This document shows, in pieces, positions 57,370-64,000 of a stretch of DNA of 64,000 bases. The DNA comes from Betaproteobacteria bacterium (GTDB lineage Bacteria > Pseudomonadota > Gammaproteobacteria > Burkholderiales > Burkholderiaceae_F): positions 1-64,000 of the forward strand of contig VBCK01000132.1 in NCBI GenBank assembly GCA_005882215.1, read 5' to 3'. The notes beneath the pieces were generated by a model. It was not told where the DNA came from. It was given only the letters and a program-made list of their open reading frames with translations, and searched no databases. A program made the translations under genes and the position numbers. Position 1 is the stretch's first letter; every line of letters begins with the position of its first letter.

Positions 57370-58524
57370 GACGATGCTGTGGGCCCCGATTGCGTGGCTG
57401 TCCGGCAACTGGCAGCAGGCGGTGCTGCTGTGCAGGCGATCGCGGCCCAGTTGTACATCGAGCTGCTGCGGGTCGGGTACACGCACGTGTGCGAGTTTCA
57501 CTACCTTCAACACCGCCGGGACGGTTCGCTCTATCAGGATCCGCTCGAGATGAGCTGGGCCCTTGCCCTCGCGGCCGCCGAGGCCGGCATGCAGCTGACC
57601 TTGCTTCCGGTGCTGTACGAGCGGGCCGGATTCGATCAATCCACGCTGGCGCCCGAGCAACGCCGTTTCCGGGCCGGCGCCGATCAGGTGTGGGCGATGC
57701 AGAGCGCGATCTCCTCCCGCCGCCCGGCGGGGGTCCGGGCCGGCCTCGCGATCCATTCGCTGCGCGCCGCGGCGTCGGATTCGATCGCGCGGCTGCGCGA
57801 GCTGGCCGAGCATTTCACGGGCCCGATCCACATTCATGTCGCCGAGCAGGCTCGCGAGGTCGAGCAGTGCATCGGCGCGCTCGGCGCGCGCCCGATCGAA
57901 TGGCTGGCGCGGCAGGGTGGCGGCCTGGATTCGCGCTGGCACTTGGTGCACGCAACGCACGCGTCGCCCGCCGAAATCGAACTGGTCGCCAGCAGCGGCG
58001 CGGGAGTCGTGCTGTGCCCGACGACCGAGGCCAACCTGGGCGACGGGATTGCCGATCTGCCGGCCTGGCTCGCTACCGCTGTTCCGATCTCGATCGGATC
58101 GGACAGCCAGGTCACGCGCGCCTGGCGCGAGGAATTGCGCTGGCTCGAATACGGCCAGCGACTGGTCAAGCAGCAGCGCAACATCGCAGCGGCACCGGCG
58201 TTGGGCCAGCCCTCCACAGCAGCGCGGCTGTTCGAACGCGTTCTGCAAGGCGGCGCGTCCGCGGCCGGCTTCGCACGATGGGGTTTTCAGGTCGGCGCCC
58301 GTGCCGATCTGCTGGTCGTGGACCGCACGGACTCGAGCCTGCTCGGCGTTCCCGACTCGCTGCTGCTGGATGCACTGGTGTTTTCCAGTCCGGGGCGGCA
58401 GCTGCGCGACGTGATGGTGGCGGGGCGCTGGCAGATCAAGGACCACGAGCACCTGCACGCCATGCAGGTGGCGACGCGATTCGAGCACGCGATGGTGCAG
58501 CTGTGGCGCGAGCCACCGCATTAG
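57362..58524 (+). pseudogene. hutF: Formimidoylglutamate deiminase with internal frame-shifting deletion
   Basis: Translation from ATG 57362 gives a normal HutF beginning, [20 protein letters not shown], for about 23 codons. Homology then continues in another frame from GTG 57430: VQAIAAQLYIELLRVGYTHV then CEFHYLQH, and IHIHVAEQAREVEQCIGALG, LVHATHASPAE and PISIGSDSQVTRAW, to the stop. About 65 residues between, which normally contain the metal-binding HSHAFQRA segment, are missing, and the frame changes. Later ligands remain, but without the N-terminal His pair the enzyme should not bind its metal. It normally converts formiminoglutamate to formylglutamate plus ammonia. Confidence 0.82.
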
Positions 58525-58599
58525 CAGGAGCGTGCATACCCGCGGCGGGATTTTCAGCGTATCTTCCACCCGTCGAGTTCCGGGATCGCGGAGTACCCT

Positions 58600-59031
58600 T
58601 TGAGAGCCGCCCTGCTCGCCCTCGTTTTCGCGGTCTTGGCGGACCGTGCCAGCGCCGACCCGCCGCGGCTGCCGAAGACCAATCACCCGATCCTCGGCAC
58701 CTGGATATTCGCGGTACCGGAGACGGACTGCGAAGAAACCTATTACATGCGCCAGGACGGAACGACGCTGGTCACCAGCGGTCAGGAGGTCGCCGAGAGC
58801 GTTTATGAAATCGACGACGAGCCGAGCGCGAAGGGCTTCTACAAGAGCACCGACCGGATCGTGAAGGACAACGGCAAGCCGGATTGCGCAGGCGATATCA
58901 CCAAGGTCGGCAGCCAGGTGACCAACTACATCCGGTTCCACCCGTCGTCGAACATGATGATCATCTGCAAGGACGAATCCCTGGACGCGTGCTTCGGACC
59001 GCTTTACAGGCTCGGCGGCGAGAGCTCCTGA
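58600..59031 (+). CDS. Exported protein of unknown function
   Basis: A 143-residue protein starting at TTG 58600 with GGAG seven bases upstream. The N-terminus RAALLALVFAVLADRASA is a signal peptide. The mature part has NHPILGTWIFAVPETDCEET near residue 28 and later Cys (GKPDCAGD, MIICKDES and DACFGPLY), perhaps two disulfides. I do not recognise a family. It lies 75 bp after hutF on the same strand and may not be connected to it. Confidence 0.6.
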   Translation: MRAALLALVFAVLADRASADPPRLPKTNHPILGTWIFAVPETDCEETYYMRQDGTTLVTSGQEVAESVYEIDDEPSAKGFYKSTDRIVKDNGKPDCAGDITKVGSQVTNYIRFHPSSNMMIICKDESLDACFGPLYRLGGESS

Positions 59032-59138
59032 CCAGAGGCTGTTGCAAAGCTTCTGCGCCGGCCCGCTGGCCGACTTCGTTCAGGAAGACGCCGTGGCCAC
59101 CCCTGTCCCTTTAGGGAGAGGGTCCCACGTGATCGTGT

Positions 59139-59465
59139 CTACCCAACCTTATGACGATGCTTGACCTTCTGGACCTCCGAGACGAGGTCGCGCAGACCGT
59201 CGATCGCCTGCTGCTCCTGGACCGTCAACGATCGGCCCGGATTGAAATGGTCCAGCAGAACGATCAACGCGTCCTCGATGCGCCCGATCTGCTTGCCGTA
59301 GCTGGCCACGTCGGTCAGCACTTCTTGCTCGACCTCCGGCTGGCTCGACTGCCCGAGGTCGATATTCACCAGGCCCACCTGACTGCCGACCGGATTGAAC
59401 AGCATGGTCCACGGATTAATGGACTGTGTGACATTGCCGGACAGGGGAAGACGAAACGCAGGCAT
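59139..59465 (-). CDS. Small conserved-looking protein of unknown function
   Basis: A 108-residue cytoplasmic protein. The N-terminus MPAFRLPLSGNVTQSINPWT and the middle VGLVNIDLGQSSQPEVEQEV are well structured; the C-terminal third (LRDLVSEVQKVKHRH) is helical and may form a coiled coil. It looks like a small uncharacterised protein seen in Burkholderiales. Function unknown. Confidence 0.55.
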   Translation of the reverse strand: MPAFRLPLSGNVTQSINPWTMLFNPVGSQVGLVNIDLGQSSQPEVEQEVLTDVASYGKQIGRIEDALIVLLDHFNPGRSLTVQEQQAIDGLRDLVSEVQKVKHRHKVG

Positions 59466-59562
59466 CGCGAACTCCTTGTGCTGTGAACTCGAAAGCCGAG
59501 CGTAACGGAGACGGAGGATCAGCGGCTGACAAGACCTCTGCCCCAGCGGTGCTGTTGATCGG

Positions 59563-61002
59563 CTACCAGCTCACCAGGGCCGTGTACTCGAGCACGGCCT
59601 TGCCCTCGGCCGGAACACGAACCTGCCAGGCGGCGGAACCGGCGCTCTCCTTCACGTGCTCCTGGGTTTCCGAAATGATCTTCCAGTCGCCACGCAGCGG
59701 CTCGCGCACGGTCACGGTAACCGGCTTGGAGTCCGCATTGCGCAACTCGATCCGGTAAGACGACTGACGCGAGTGCTCGGAGACGGCCCTGAAATCGGTC
59801 TGCACCCGGTCGGCGGTCAAATCGAACGCCTCGCCCAGCCGCAGCGAGACCAGTTCGCCCTTGGCCGTATGCGCGATCGAGTCCTCGCCAATCAGCTGGC
59901 TGCCGCCCCCGCTGTCTGGCATGTACGCGCGCACGACTCCGGCCGGAAGCGGGATGCCCAGTTGGCCGTCCCGGTTCTCGAAACGCAGGTACACGCTGGG
60001 CTTCAGGCCCTTCTGCACATCGGGCCGCCGGGCCTGGTACCACCACTCGACGGCGTTGTTCTGCAGCACGTACTCGCGCCGCACCGGCACGTCGGAGGCC
60101 GATAGCAGCGCGACCTGCTTGGTCTGGTTGTTCTCGATCGTCGTGGCCCGCGGCAGCGTGTACAGGTGATAGTCGCCGAGCTTCTCCTCGCTCATCTCGG
60201 CGGCGGCGGCAGCTTTCGCCGCGAACTGCTGCAGCGCCAGCGGCTTGATCTCCGGTCCAACCCGGTTCAGCGTACCGGCCACCAGTTGCAGCCGCGCGTT
60301 CTCGTACGCGGTGCCCGACTGGTTGGTCAGCGTGACCCATCCGTTCAGCGTCATCCGAGTTGCTTCCGGATTCAGGTTCGCGATGTAGTCGGCCTTCCAG
60401 CCGACCTGCTTGGCCAGGTACGTCAACCCCAGTTGCTGTTCCCCGGCCTGCGCGACGTCCAGCACCATCGACAGCGTGGGGCGATCGCGCAAGTTGGCAG
60501 GGACGTCGGGAAACGACAGGCGCCCGGCCACGGCGGTCTCGATCCGGTCCGGATAGCGAAGCACGACGCCGTCGTTGGTTGCCAGCACGGTCGCCTGCTC
60601 GGAGATCTCTGCGCCGGTGGCCGTATTGGTATGGATCACGGACACCTGCCTGCCTACGTACTTGCGCAGCAGAGCCGCCGGCGTCAGCAGGTCGAAGTCG
60701 AAATTCTGCTCGAGCAGATCGAAGCCCGCGCCCGAAACCGGTTTCAACGAGGCCGTCTCGGGCCGGATCGTGGCCGCCACTTCGCGCAACGCGAGCTTCT
60801 GCGTGCCGCGGACAAGCGTCGCGCGCCGCACATCGCGCACCAGCGCCTCGCCATCGTTGTAGATCGTGATGCCGAGCGAGGAGCGCGACGATGTCGTCAA
60901 CGACACCTCGGGCGGACCGGACGCGGTCTGTGCAACGGCAGCACCGCACGTCAGGGTTGCGGCCAGCGCGAGGCTGGCCTGACCGATTCGCCGTCGTGTC
61001 AT
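59563..61002 (-). CDS. Exported DUF4139 family protein
   Basis: A 479-residue protein with a signal peptide (RIGQASLALAATLTCGAAVA) followed by a beta-rich region ending in a DUF4139 domain (about 200-470). Examples are VGWKADYIANLNPEATRMTL, GWVTLTNQSGTAYENARLQL, YVLQNNAVEWWYQARRPDVQ and SSYRIELRNADSKPVTVTVR, with PLRGDWKIISETQEH. Proteins of this family are periplasmic or outer-membrane associated with unknown function. ATG 61002 has AGGAG seven bases upstream; a longer frame runs into the neighbouring region without signal peptide. Confidence 0.8.
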   Translation of the reverse strand: MTRRRIGQASLALAATLTCGAAVAQTASGPPEVSLTTSSRSSLGITIYNDGEALVRDVRRATLVRGTQKLALREVAATIRPETASLKPVSGAGFDLLEQNFDFDLLTPAALLRKYVGRQVSVIHTNTATGAEISEQATVLATNDGVVLRYPDRIETAVAGRLSFPDVPANLRDRPTLSMVLDVAQAGEQQLGLTYLAKQVGWKADYIANLNPEATRMTLNGWVTLTNQSGTAYENARLQLVAGTLNRVGPEIKPLALQQFAAKAAAAAEMSEEKLGDYHLYTLPRATTIENNQTKQVALLSASDVPVRREYVLQNNAVEWWYQARRPDVQKGLKPSVYLRFENRDGQLGIPLPAGVVRAYMPDSGGGSQLIGEDSIAHTAKGELVSLRLGEAFDLTADRVQTDFRAVSEHSRQSSYRIELRNADSKPVTVTVREPLRGDWKIISETQEHVKESAGSAAWQVRVPAEGKAVLEYTALVSW

Positions 61003-61109
61003 GGCAATTCTCCTGAAAGAGTCGAACAGTTCGTCAACAAACGTCATCCGCGCTCGCGCGGGGTTATCCGGCACCGGGTGGGGCCGTGCGGTCGCCGTTC
61101 GGCCGTCGG

Positions 61110-62573
61110 TCAGGGGCGCCGCGGGGGCACGTCCGGATACTCGCCCAGGTACTCGGCCTTCCACCAGTTGCCGGTGCTGGCCCGCTCCTGCGGCGTCGAA
61201 AAGTGATAGCGGTAGGCGAGCACGCGCAGCATCTTGGGCGGCGCCTTGCCTTCGAACGGATTGCGCGCCAGCAGGCGGGTGACCGCGGCCCGGTTGTGGC
61301 GCAGCGACTCCAGGAAGGGCTCGAACCAGAAGGCCGTGTCCGGCCATTGCGGCGGCAGGAACCACATCATCCAGTCCAGGCGCGGCTGGTGCGGCACGAT
61401 GAACTGCGGCGCCTTGTCCAGCGCGTCCGGCTTGTAGCGGAATACGTAGGGTTCCCAGTCCCGACCGTCGTAGCTGCCGACTATTTTCAGTTCCTGACGT
61501 TCGGTCTGCATGGTCGGAAACAGGTGATACGGATTGCCGATCCCGAAAGCCGGTGGCACCTCGTTCAGCACGATCAGCGCATGCGGCAGCGGGCCCCGCA
61601 GCTGCGTCGCAAGGGCCGTGCTCAAGCTCAGTACCAGGATCAGCACGGCCGTGGCACCGGCCAGCACCCTTGCAGCCGGGCCGGAACCGCTGCGACGCGC
61701 ATCGCTTCGAATCCGATCCTGGACGGACTGCGGCAGCAGGCGGGCGACGATCCGGTCATCCAGCAGGAACAGGCACAGCAGGATCGTCAGCAGATTGATG
61801 AAGTTGTGATTGCTGGTCGCGATGATCAGCAACTGCGCCCCGATGGTGACGGCAGCCGCAACGATCCGGAACGGGCGCGGCAGGAAGATGAAAAACGGCA
61901 CGGCGAGCTCGGCAAACAGCGTGAAGCCCACGCCCGCTTTGAGCCACCCCGGCGACAGGTGATGGGCGTACCACGAGCCGATATGAGGCAGCGGCTGCGT
62001 TTCGAAGTAGTAGTTCAGGGCGCTGAAATCGCGCCAGGATGGATCGCCGCTGGCCAGCTTGAAATATCCCGACAGGAAGCGCAACCTGAACAGCAACCAG
62101 TCGAACAACAGCACGATCAGCCGCGTCGGGGCGTCGACCAGGAAGATCGCGAGGAAGCCGCTTTCCAGCAGCAGCGTGTCCCACTGAAAGCGCATGAATA
62201 TCTGACCTGCGTGGACCAGCGACAGATACAGCACGAACAGCGCAATCAGCGCCGGGCGTCGCCTGACCCAGCCGAGCGCCAGCAACAGCGCCACGACCGC
62301 ACCTGTGAATGCCGCGCCCTGCAGCGCGGCATCGCTGCTGTTCAGCCAGAACAGGGTCGGCAGCCGCAGCAGTGCGATGGTGCCTTGTTCGGCGAAGGCA
62401 CCGTCCAGCAATCGCTGCAGCGGCAGGATGCCATCGGGACCGGCCAGGCCATCGATCTGTATCGCGAGCGAGGCGAACGCCGCGGCATAGACCAGCGCCA
62501 GACCTTTGACAAACAGCCATCCGGTCAACTCGTGATCGGTGGCCGGTCCGAACAGATCCGTCAGAACCTTCAA
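61110..62573 (-). CDS. Lipase maturation factor family membrane protein
   Basis: A 487-residue integral membrane protein. The N-terminal half has several hydrophobic segments with the LMF-type loop IFMRFQWDTLLLESGFLAIF near residue 125, DWLLFRLRFLSGYFKLASGD near 155 and PSWRDFSALNYYFETQPLPH near 175. The C-terminal half has the other LMF block (EWEPYVFRYKP-like GRDWEPYVFRYKPDALDKAP near 360 and PQWPDTAFWFEPFLESLR near 405). The eukaryotic relative helps lipases fold in the ER; bacterial members are uncharacterised. No lipase gene is near. Confidence 0.82.
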   Translation of the reverse strand: MKVLTDLFGPATDHELTGWLFVKGLALVYAAAFASLAIQIDGLAGPDGILPLQRLLDGAFAEQGTIALLRLPTLFWLNSSDAALQGAAFTGAVVALLLALGWVRRRPALIALFVLYLSLVHAGQIFMRFQWDTLLLESGFLAIFLVDAPTRLIVLLFDWLLFRLRFLSGYFKLASGDPSWRDFSALNYYFETQPLPHIGSWYAHHLSPGWLKAGVGFTLFAELAVPFFIFLPRPFRIVAAAVTIGAQLLIIATSNHNFINLLTILLCLFLLDDRIVARLLPQSVQDRIRSDARRSGSGPAARVLAGATAVLILVLSLSTALATQLRGPLPHALIVLNEVPPAFGIGNPYHLFPTMQTERQELKIVGSYDGRDWEPYVFRYKPDALDKAPQFIVPHQPRLDWMMWFLPPQWPDTAFWFEPFLESLRHNRAAVTRLLARNPFEGKAPPKMLRVLAYRYHFSTPQERASTGNWWKAEYLGEYPDVPPRRP

Positions 62574-62616
62574 CGACGCTCACGCCGGGTAGGGGCGCGA
62601 GATATTACCGCCCGCA

Positions 62617-62750
62617 GCCCTCACCCCCGACCCCTTCCCGCTTCGCGGGCGAGGGGCGATCGAACCGCTCTCTGCTGTGCGTCGACGTGAAAACAGAGGC
62701 GATCGGTCGCCCCTCGCCCACGTAGTGGGAGAGGGGTCGGGGGTGAGGGC
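62617..62750. repeat. 134-bp inverted-repeat element (MITE- or BIME-like)
   Basis: Two arms of about 48 bp face each other. Each starts GCCCTCACCCCCGACCCC and runs into GGGCGAGGGGCGA, and each contains its own small hairpin (CCCGCTTCGCGGG on the left, CCCACTACGTGGG on the right). They are nearly identical but carry a few differences, so they are not a simple artefact. The element sits just downstream of the convergent ends of two genes. It may be a mobile-element relic, or a bidirectional transcript-ending structure. Confidence 0.6.
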
Positions 62751-62756
62751 GGGCCG

Positions 62757-63116
62757 TTAGTTGGCCTGTCCGCCCGCTTCGTAGGTCCAGCCTTCCGGCG
62801 CGCTGAGCCGGTCGGGCCGCTTCTTGCCGGGCATGGGCGCGGACGCAGGCGTTGCCGATTCGAACGGCCACGGAAACGGTTCCGCCCGGGACGGCCATGG
62901 CCTGCCCGGTTCGATCATCATCGGCGTGGAAACCGCATCGTGCGCGGGAGCTTTCGACGCCGGAGCTCGGCCCGCGTCCGCCGCGATGGGCGCCGGCTGC
63001 CGCACGAACGCCACCAGCCCCATCAGAAAGGCGCCGGCGGCAAACCCCGCCAGTGCAACCAGTACCGTGGAAATCGCGCCCGATTGCCGGCGTACCGCCA
63101 CCGATCCGCTTCCCAT
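62757..63116 (-). CDS. Single-pass membrane protein of unknown function
   Basis: A 119-residue protein with a transmembrane segment near the N-terminus (STVLVALAGFAAGAFLMGLV) and a long Pro/Ala-rich tail containing PGRPWPSRAEPFPWPFESAT. No recognised domain. It ends 7 bp from the inverted-repeat element. Could be a minor envelope component. Confidence 0.5.
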   Translation of the reverse strand: MGSGSVAVRRQSGAISTVLVALAGFAAGAFLMGLVAFVRQPAPIAADAGRAPASKAPAHDAVSTPMMIEPGRPWPSRAEPFPWPFESATPASAPMPGKKRPDRLSAPEGWTYEAGGQAN

Positions 63117-63271
63117 AGCGCAGCTCCCCCAGTCAAGTCGCCTACCAGGTAAGACGGTCTGCGACGCCGAGACCGGACATCGAAATCACGTTGCCGGTGG
63201 GGTCACAGGCCGGAGCGTTGTTCGCCGCCCGCCCGCCACGTACACTGCCGGCGACCCGATGAGTGACTGGG

Positions 63272-63601
63272 ATGGAAGGCTGCTTTCTTCGCTTCTACGT
63301 GCACGAAGGGCACCGGCACCAGCAGACGCTGCTGTGGGAATGGCTGTTGCAGCAGGCCAACCAGATGGGGATACGCGGCGGCTCGGCGTTTCGAGCGATG
63401 GCCGGATTCGGCCGCCATCACATCGTTCACGAAGACCATTTTTTCGAGCTCGCCGGCAGTCTGACGGTAGAGGTCGAGTTCATCGTCACGGATCAGGAGG
63501 CCGAGCGCCTGCTGCAGCGGCTGCGGCAGGAGAAGGTGCGCGCCTTTTATGCGCGGATCCCGGCGCGCTTCGACGTGCTGAATCCCGATCCCGGCGACTG
63601 A
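63272..63601 (+). CDS. DUF190 family protein
   Basis: A 109-residue single-domain protein. MEGCFLRFYVHEGHRHQQTL, then QMGIRGGSAFRAMAGFGRHH (the DUF190 Gly-rich block GxxGFG) and LAGSLTVEVEFIVTDQEAERL fit the ferredoxin-like, PII-like fold of DUF190. Members often sit beside the fluoride channel CrcB, which is not present here. Function unknown. ATG 63272 is used; a GTG at 63263 would add three residues. Confidence 0.75.
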   Translation: MEGCFLRFYVHEGHRHQQTLLWEWLLQQANQMGIRGGSAFRAMAGFGRHHIVHEDHFFELAGSLTVEVEFIVTDQEAERLLQRLRQEKVRAFYARIPARFDVLNPDPGD

Positions 63602-63611
63602 CCCGCCTACG

Positions 63612-63733
63612 CTGCTGCGCAGCTACGGCGGGCAGGCCCGCCCAGGGATCGCTCTTGCGCGGAGCGGGGGTCTGCTGCGCAGCTACGGCGGGCAGGCCCG
63701 CGCTGGCTCAGGGGTCGCTCTTGCGCGCAGCGG
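63612..63733. repeat. Tandem duplication of a ~60-bp unit
   Basis: CTGCTGCGCAGCTACGGCGG followed by GCAGGCCCGC occurs at 63612-63641 and again at 63672-63701, and each is followed by GG(G/A)TCGCTCTTGCGCG and AGCGGG. In the second copy that part is the last codons of the gene at 63708. The first copy therefore looks like a duplicate of a gene's 3' end plus its flank. Confidence 0.7.
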
Positions 63734-64000
63734 GCGTTGCGCCGCGCATCACCAGTTCCCGGAAACGCCGCAGCTCGGCGTCGTAACGCTCGTTGATGCG
63801 CTGCATGTCGGTGCGTATGTCGTCGATTGCGCGCTGCTGCTGCGCCTGCAGCGCCGCGTTGTCCTCGAGCGCGCGTTTGAGCTTCTCCGGCATCTCACGC
63901 TTCAGGTAGAACTCTTTCTCGTCCTCCAGGCGCTTGCGGTCCATCTTGAATTCCTTCAGCTGCTGGTTGGCCCGATCGATCAGCGTCTGACGGCTTGCCA
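63708..64000 (-). CDS. Coiled-coil protein, partial (continues beyond the window)
   Basis: The minus-strand frame is open to the window edge, so the start lies outside or at it. The 97 visible codons read ASRQTLIDRANQQLKEFKMD, then KEFYLKREMPEKLKRALEDN and MQRINERYDAELRRFRELVM, which is a strongly charged helix with coiled-coil heptads and no recognised family. An internal ATG at 63944 is unlikely to be the real start because similar residues continue upstream of it. Confidence 0.55.
   Translation of the reverse strand, partial: ASRQTLIDRANQQLKEFKMDRKRLEDEKEFYLKREMPEKLKRALEDNAALQAQQQRAIDDIRTDMQRINERYDAELRRFRELVMRGATPAARKSDP

Noticed and set aside
56500-58941. An 813-codon minus-strand frame across hutG and hutF
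   Set aside because: Shadow frame. Its Arg/His/Gln-rich product is typical of antisense translation, and it cannot explain the conserved HutG and HutF sequence opposite.
59085-59135. TCCCTTTAGGGA near the 3' end of two convergent genes as a terminator
   Set aside because: Short stem with no T-run; insufficient to call a terminator.

Overview
The window is GC-rich DNA (about two thirds GC) packed with short-spaced, often 4-bp-overlapping genes. It looks like a chromosomal segment of a betaproteobacterium, most likely Burkholderiales. The pointers are a PhaM-type PHA granule protein, the argS / SPOR / dsbA / SDR gene order, a CarH/LitR-like regulator facing folE2, aceK joined to isovaleryl-CoA dehydrogenase, and a five-step hut pathway with hutF and hutG. 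This assignment is inferred from gene content. No rRNA, tRNA, CRISPR array, prophage or intact insertion sequence was seen.

Layout. 1-2.4 kb: end of a putative PHA-synthase-like hydrolase gene, then ackA and pta. 2.5-7 kb: a flavin disulfide reductase, a GlxA-type regulator overlapping an exported DJ-1/PfpI paralogue, a truncated hydrolase and a DUF2807 protein. 7.2-13.3 kb: kup, a hybrid histidine kinase and a DUF885 peptidase-like protein. 13.3-14 kb: vapBC with a palindromic operator. 14.1-18.1 kb: a tight minus-strand run (esterase, two exported proteins, MBL hydrolase, DUF1289, thioesterase). 18.1-20.2 kb: amtB behind a sigma54-like promoter and an NtrC-like site. 20.3-32.9 kb: an almost continuous minus-strand run with the whole leucine/isovalerate pathway (liuA, liuB, liuC, liuD, liuE) interleaved with aceK, an SDR, a methyltransferase, an HCCA-isomerase-like protein and an MFS exporter. 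33-36.6 kb: metC, an Ysc84-like lipoprotein-type protein, DUF2784, and a VOC / ArsR / SRPBCC operon. 36.6-40.4 kb: SDR, a dsbA with a damaged 3' end, SPOR protein, argS. 40.5-46.8 kb: SDR, beta-propeller protein, NCS2-like permease facing an orphan binding protein, class 3 asparaginase, ferritin-like protein. 46.8-50.8 kb: folE2, a CarH/LitR-like B12 regulator, phaM, DUF3108. 50.8-52.1 kb: a decayed stretch with a porin remnant, then an outer-membrane barrel. 52.2-58.5 kb: the hut cluster. 58.6-64 kb: exported and membrane proteins of unknown role, a lipase maturation factor, DUF190, and two repeat structures.

How it fits together. Much of the window handles carbon and nitrogen supply: leucine goes to acetyl-CoA and acetoacetate, acetyl-CoA is exchanged with acetate by Pta-AckA, AceK controls entry to the glyoxylate shunt, PHA proteins handle storage, and AmtB, asparaginase and Hut supply nitrogen. 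A striking feature is gene damage. hutH and hutF each carry an internal, frame-shifting deletion that removes active-site residues, while hutU, hutI and hutG between and beside them look intact. dsbA has lost its cis-Pro region, an alpha/beta hydrolase is cut short, and a porin survives only as its last ~60 codons. Either this lineage is losing functions or the assembly has local deletions, and read mapping would decide. I saw no clearly new multi-gene system. The strongest leads are the B12-regulator/folE2 pair, the aceK-liuA coupling, the damaged hut genes, and a 134-bp inverted-repeat element.
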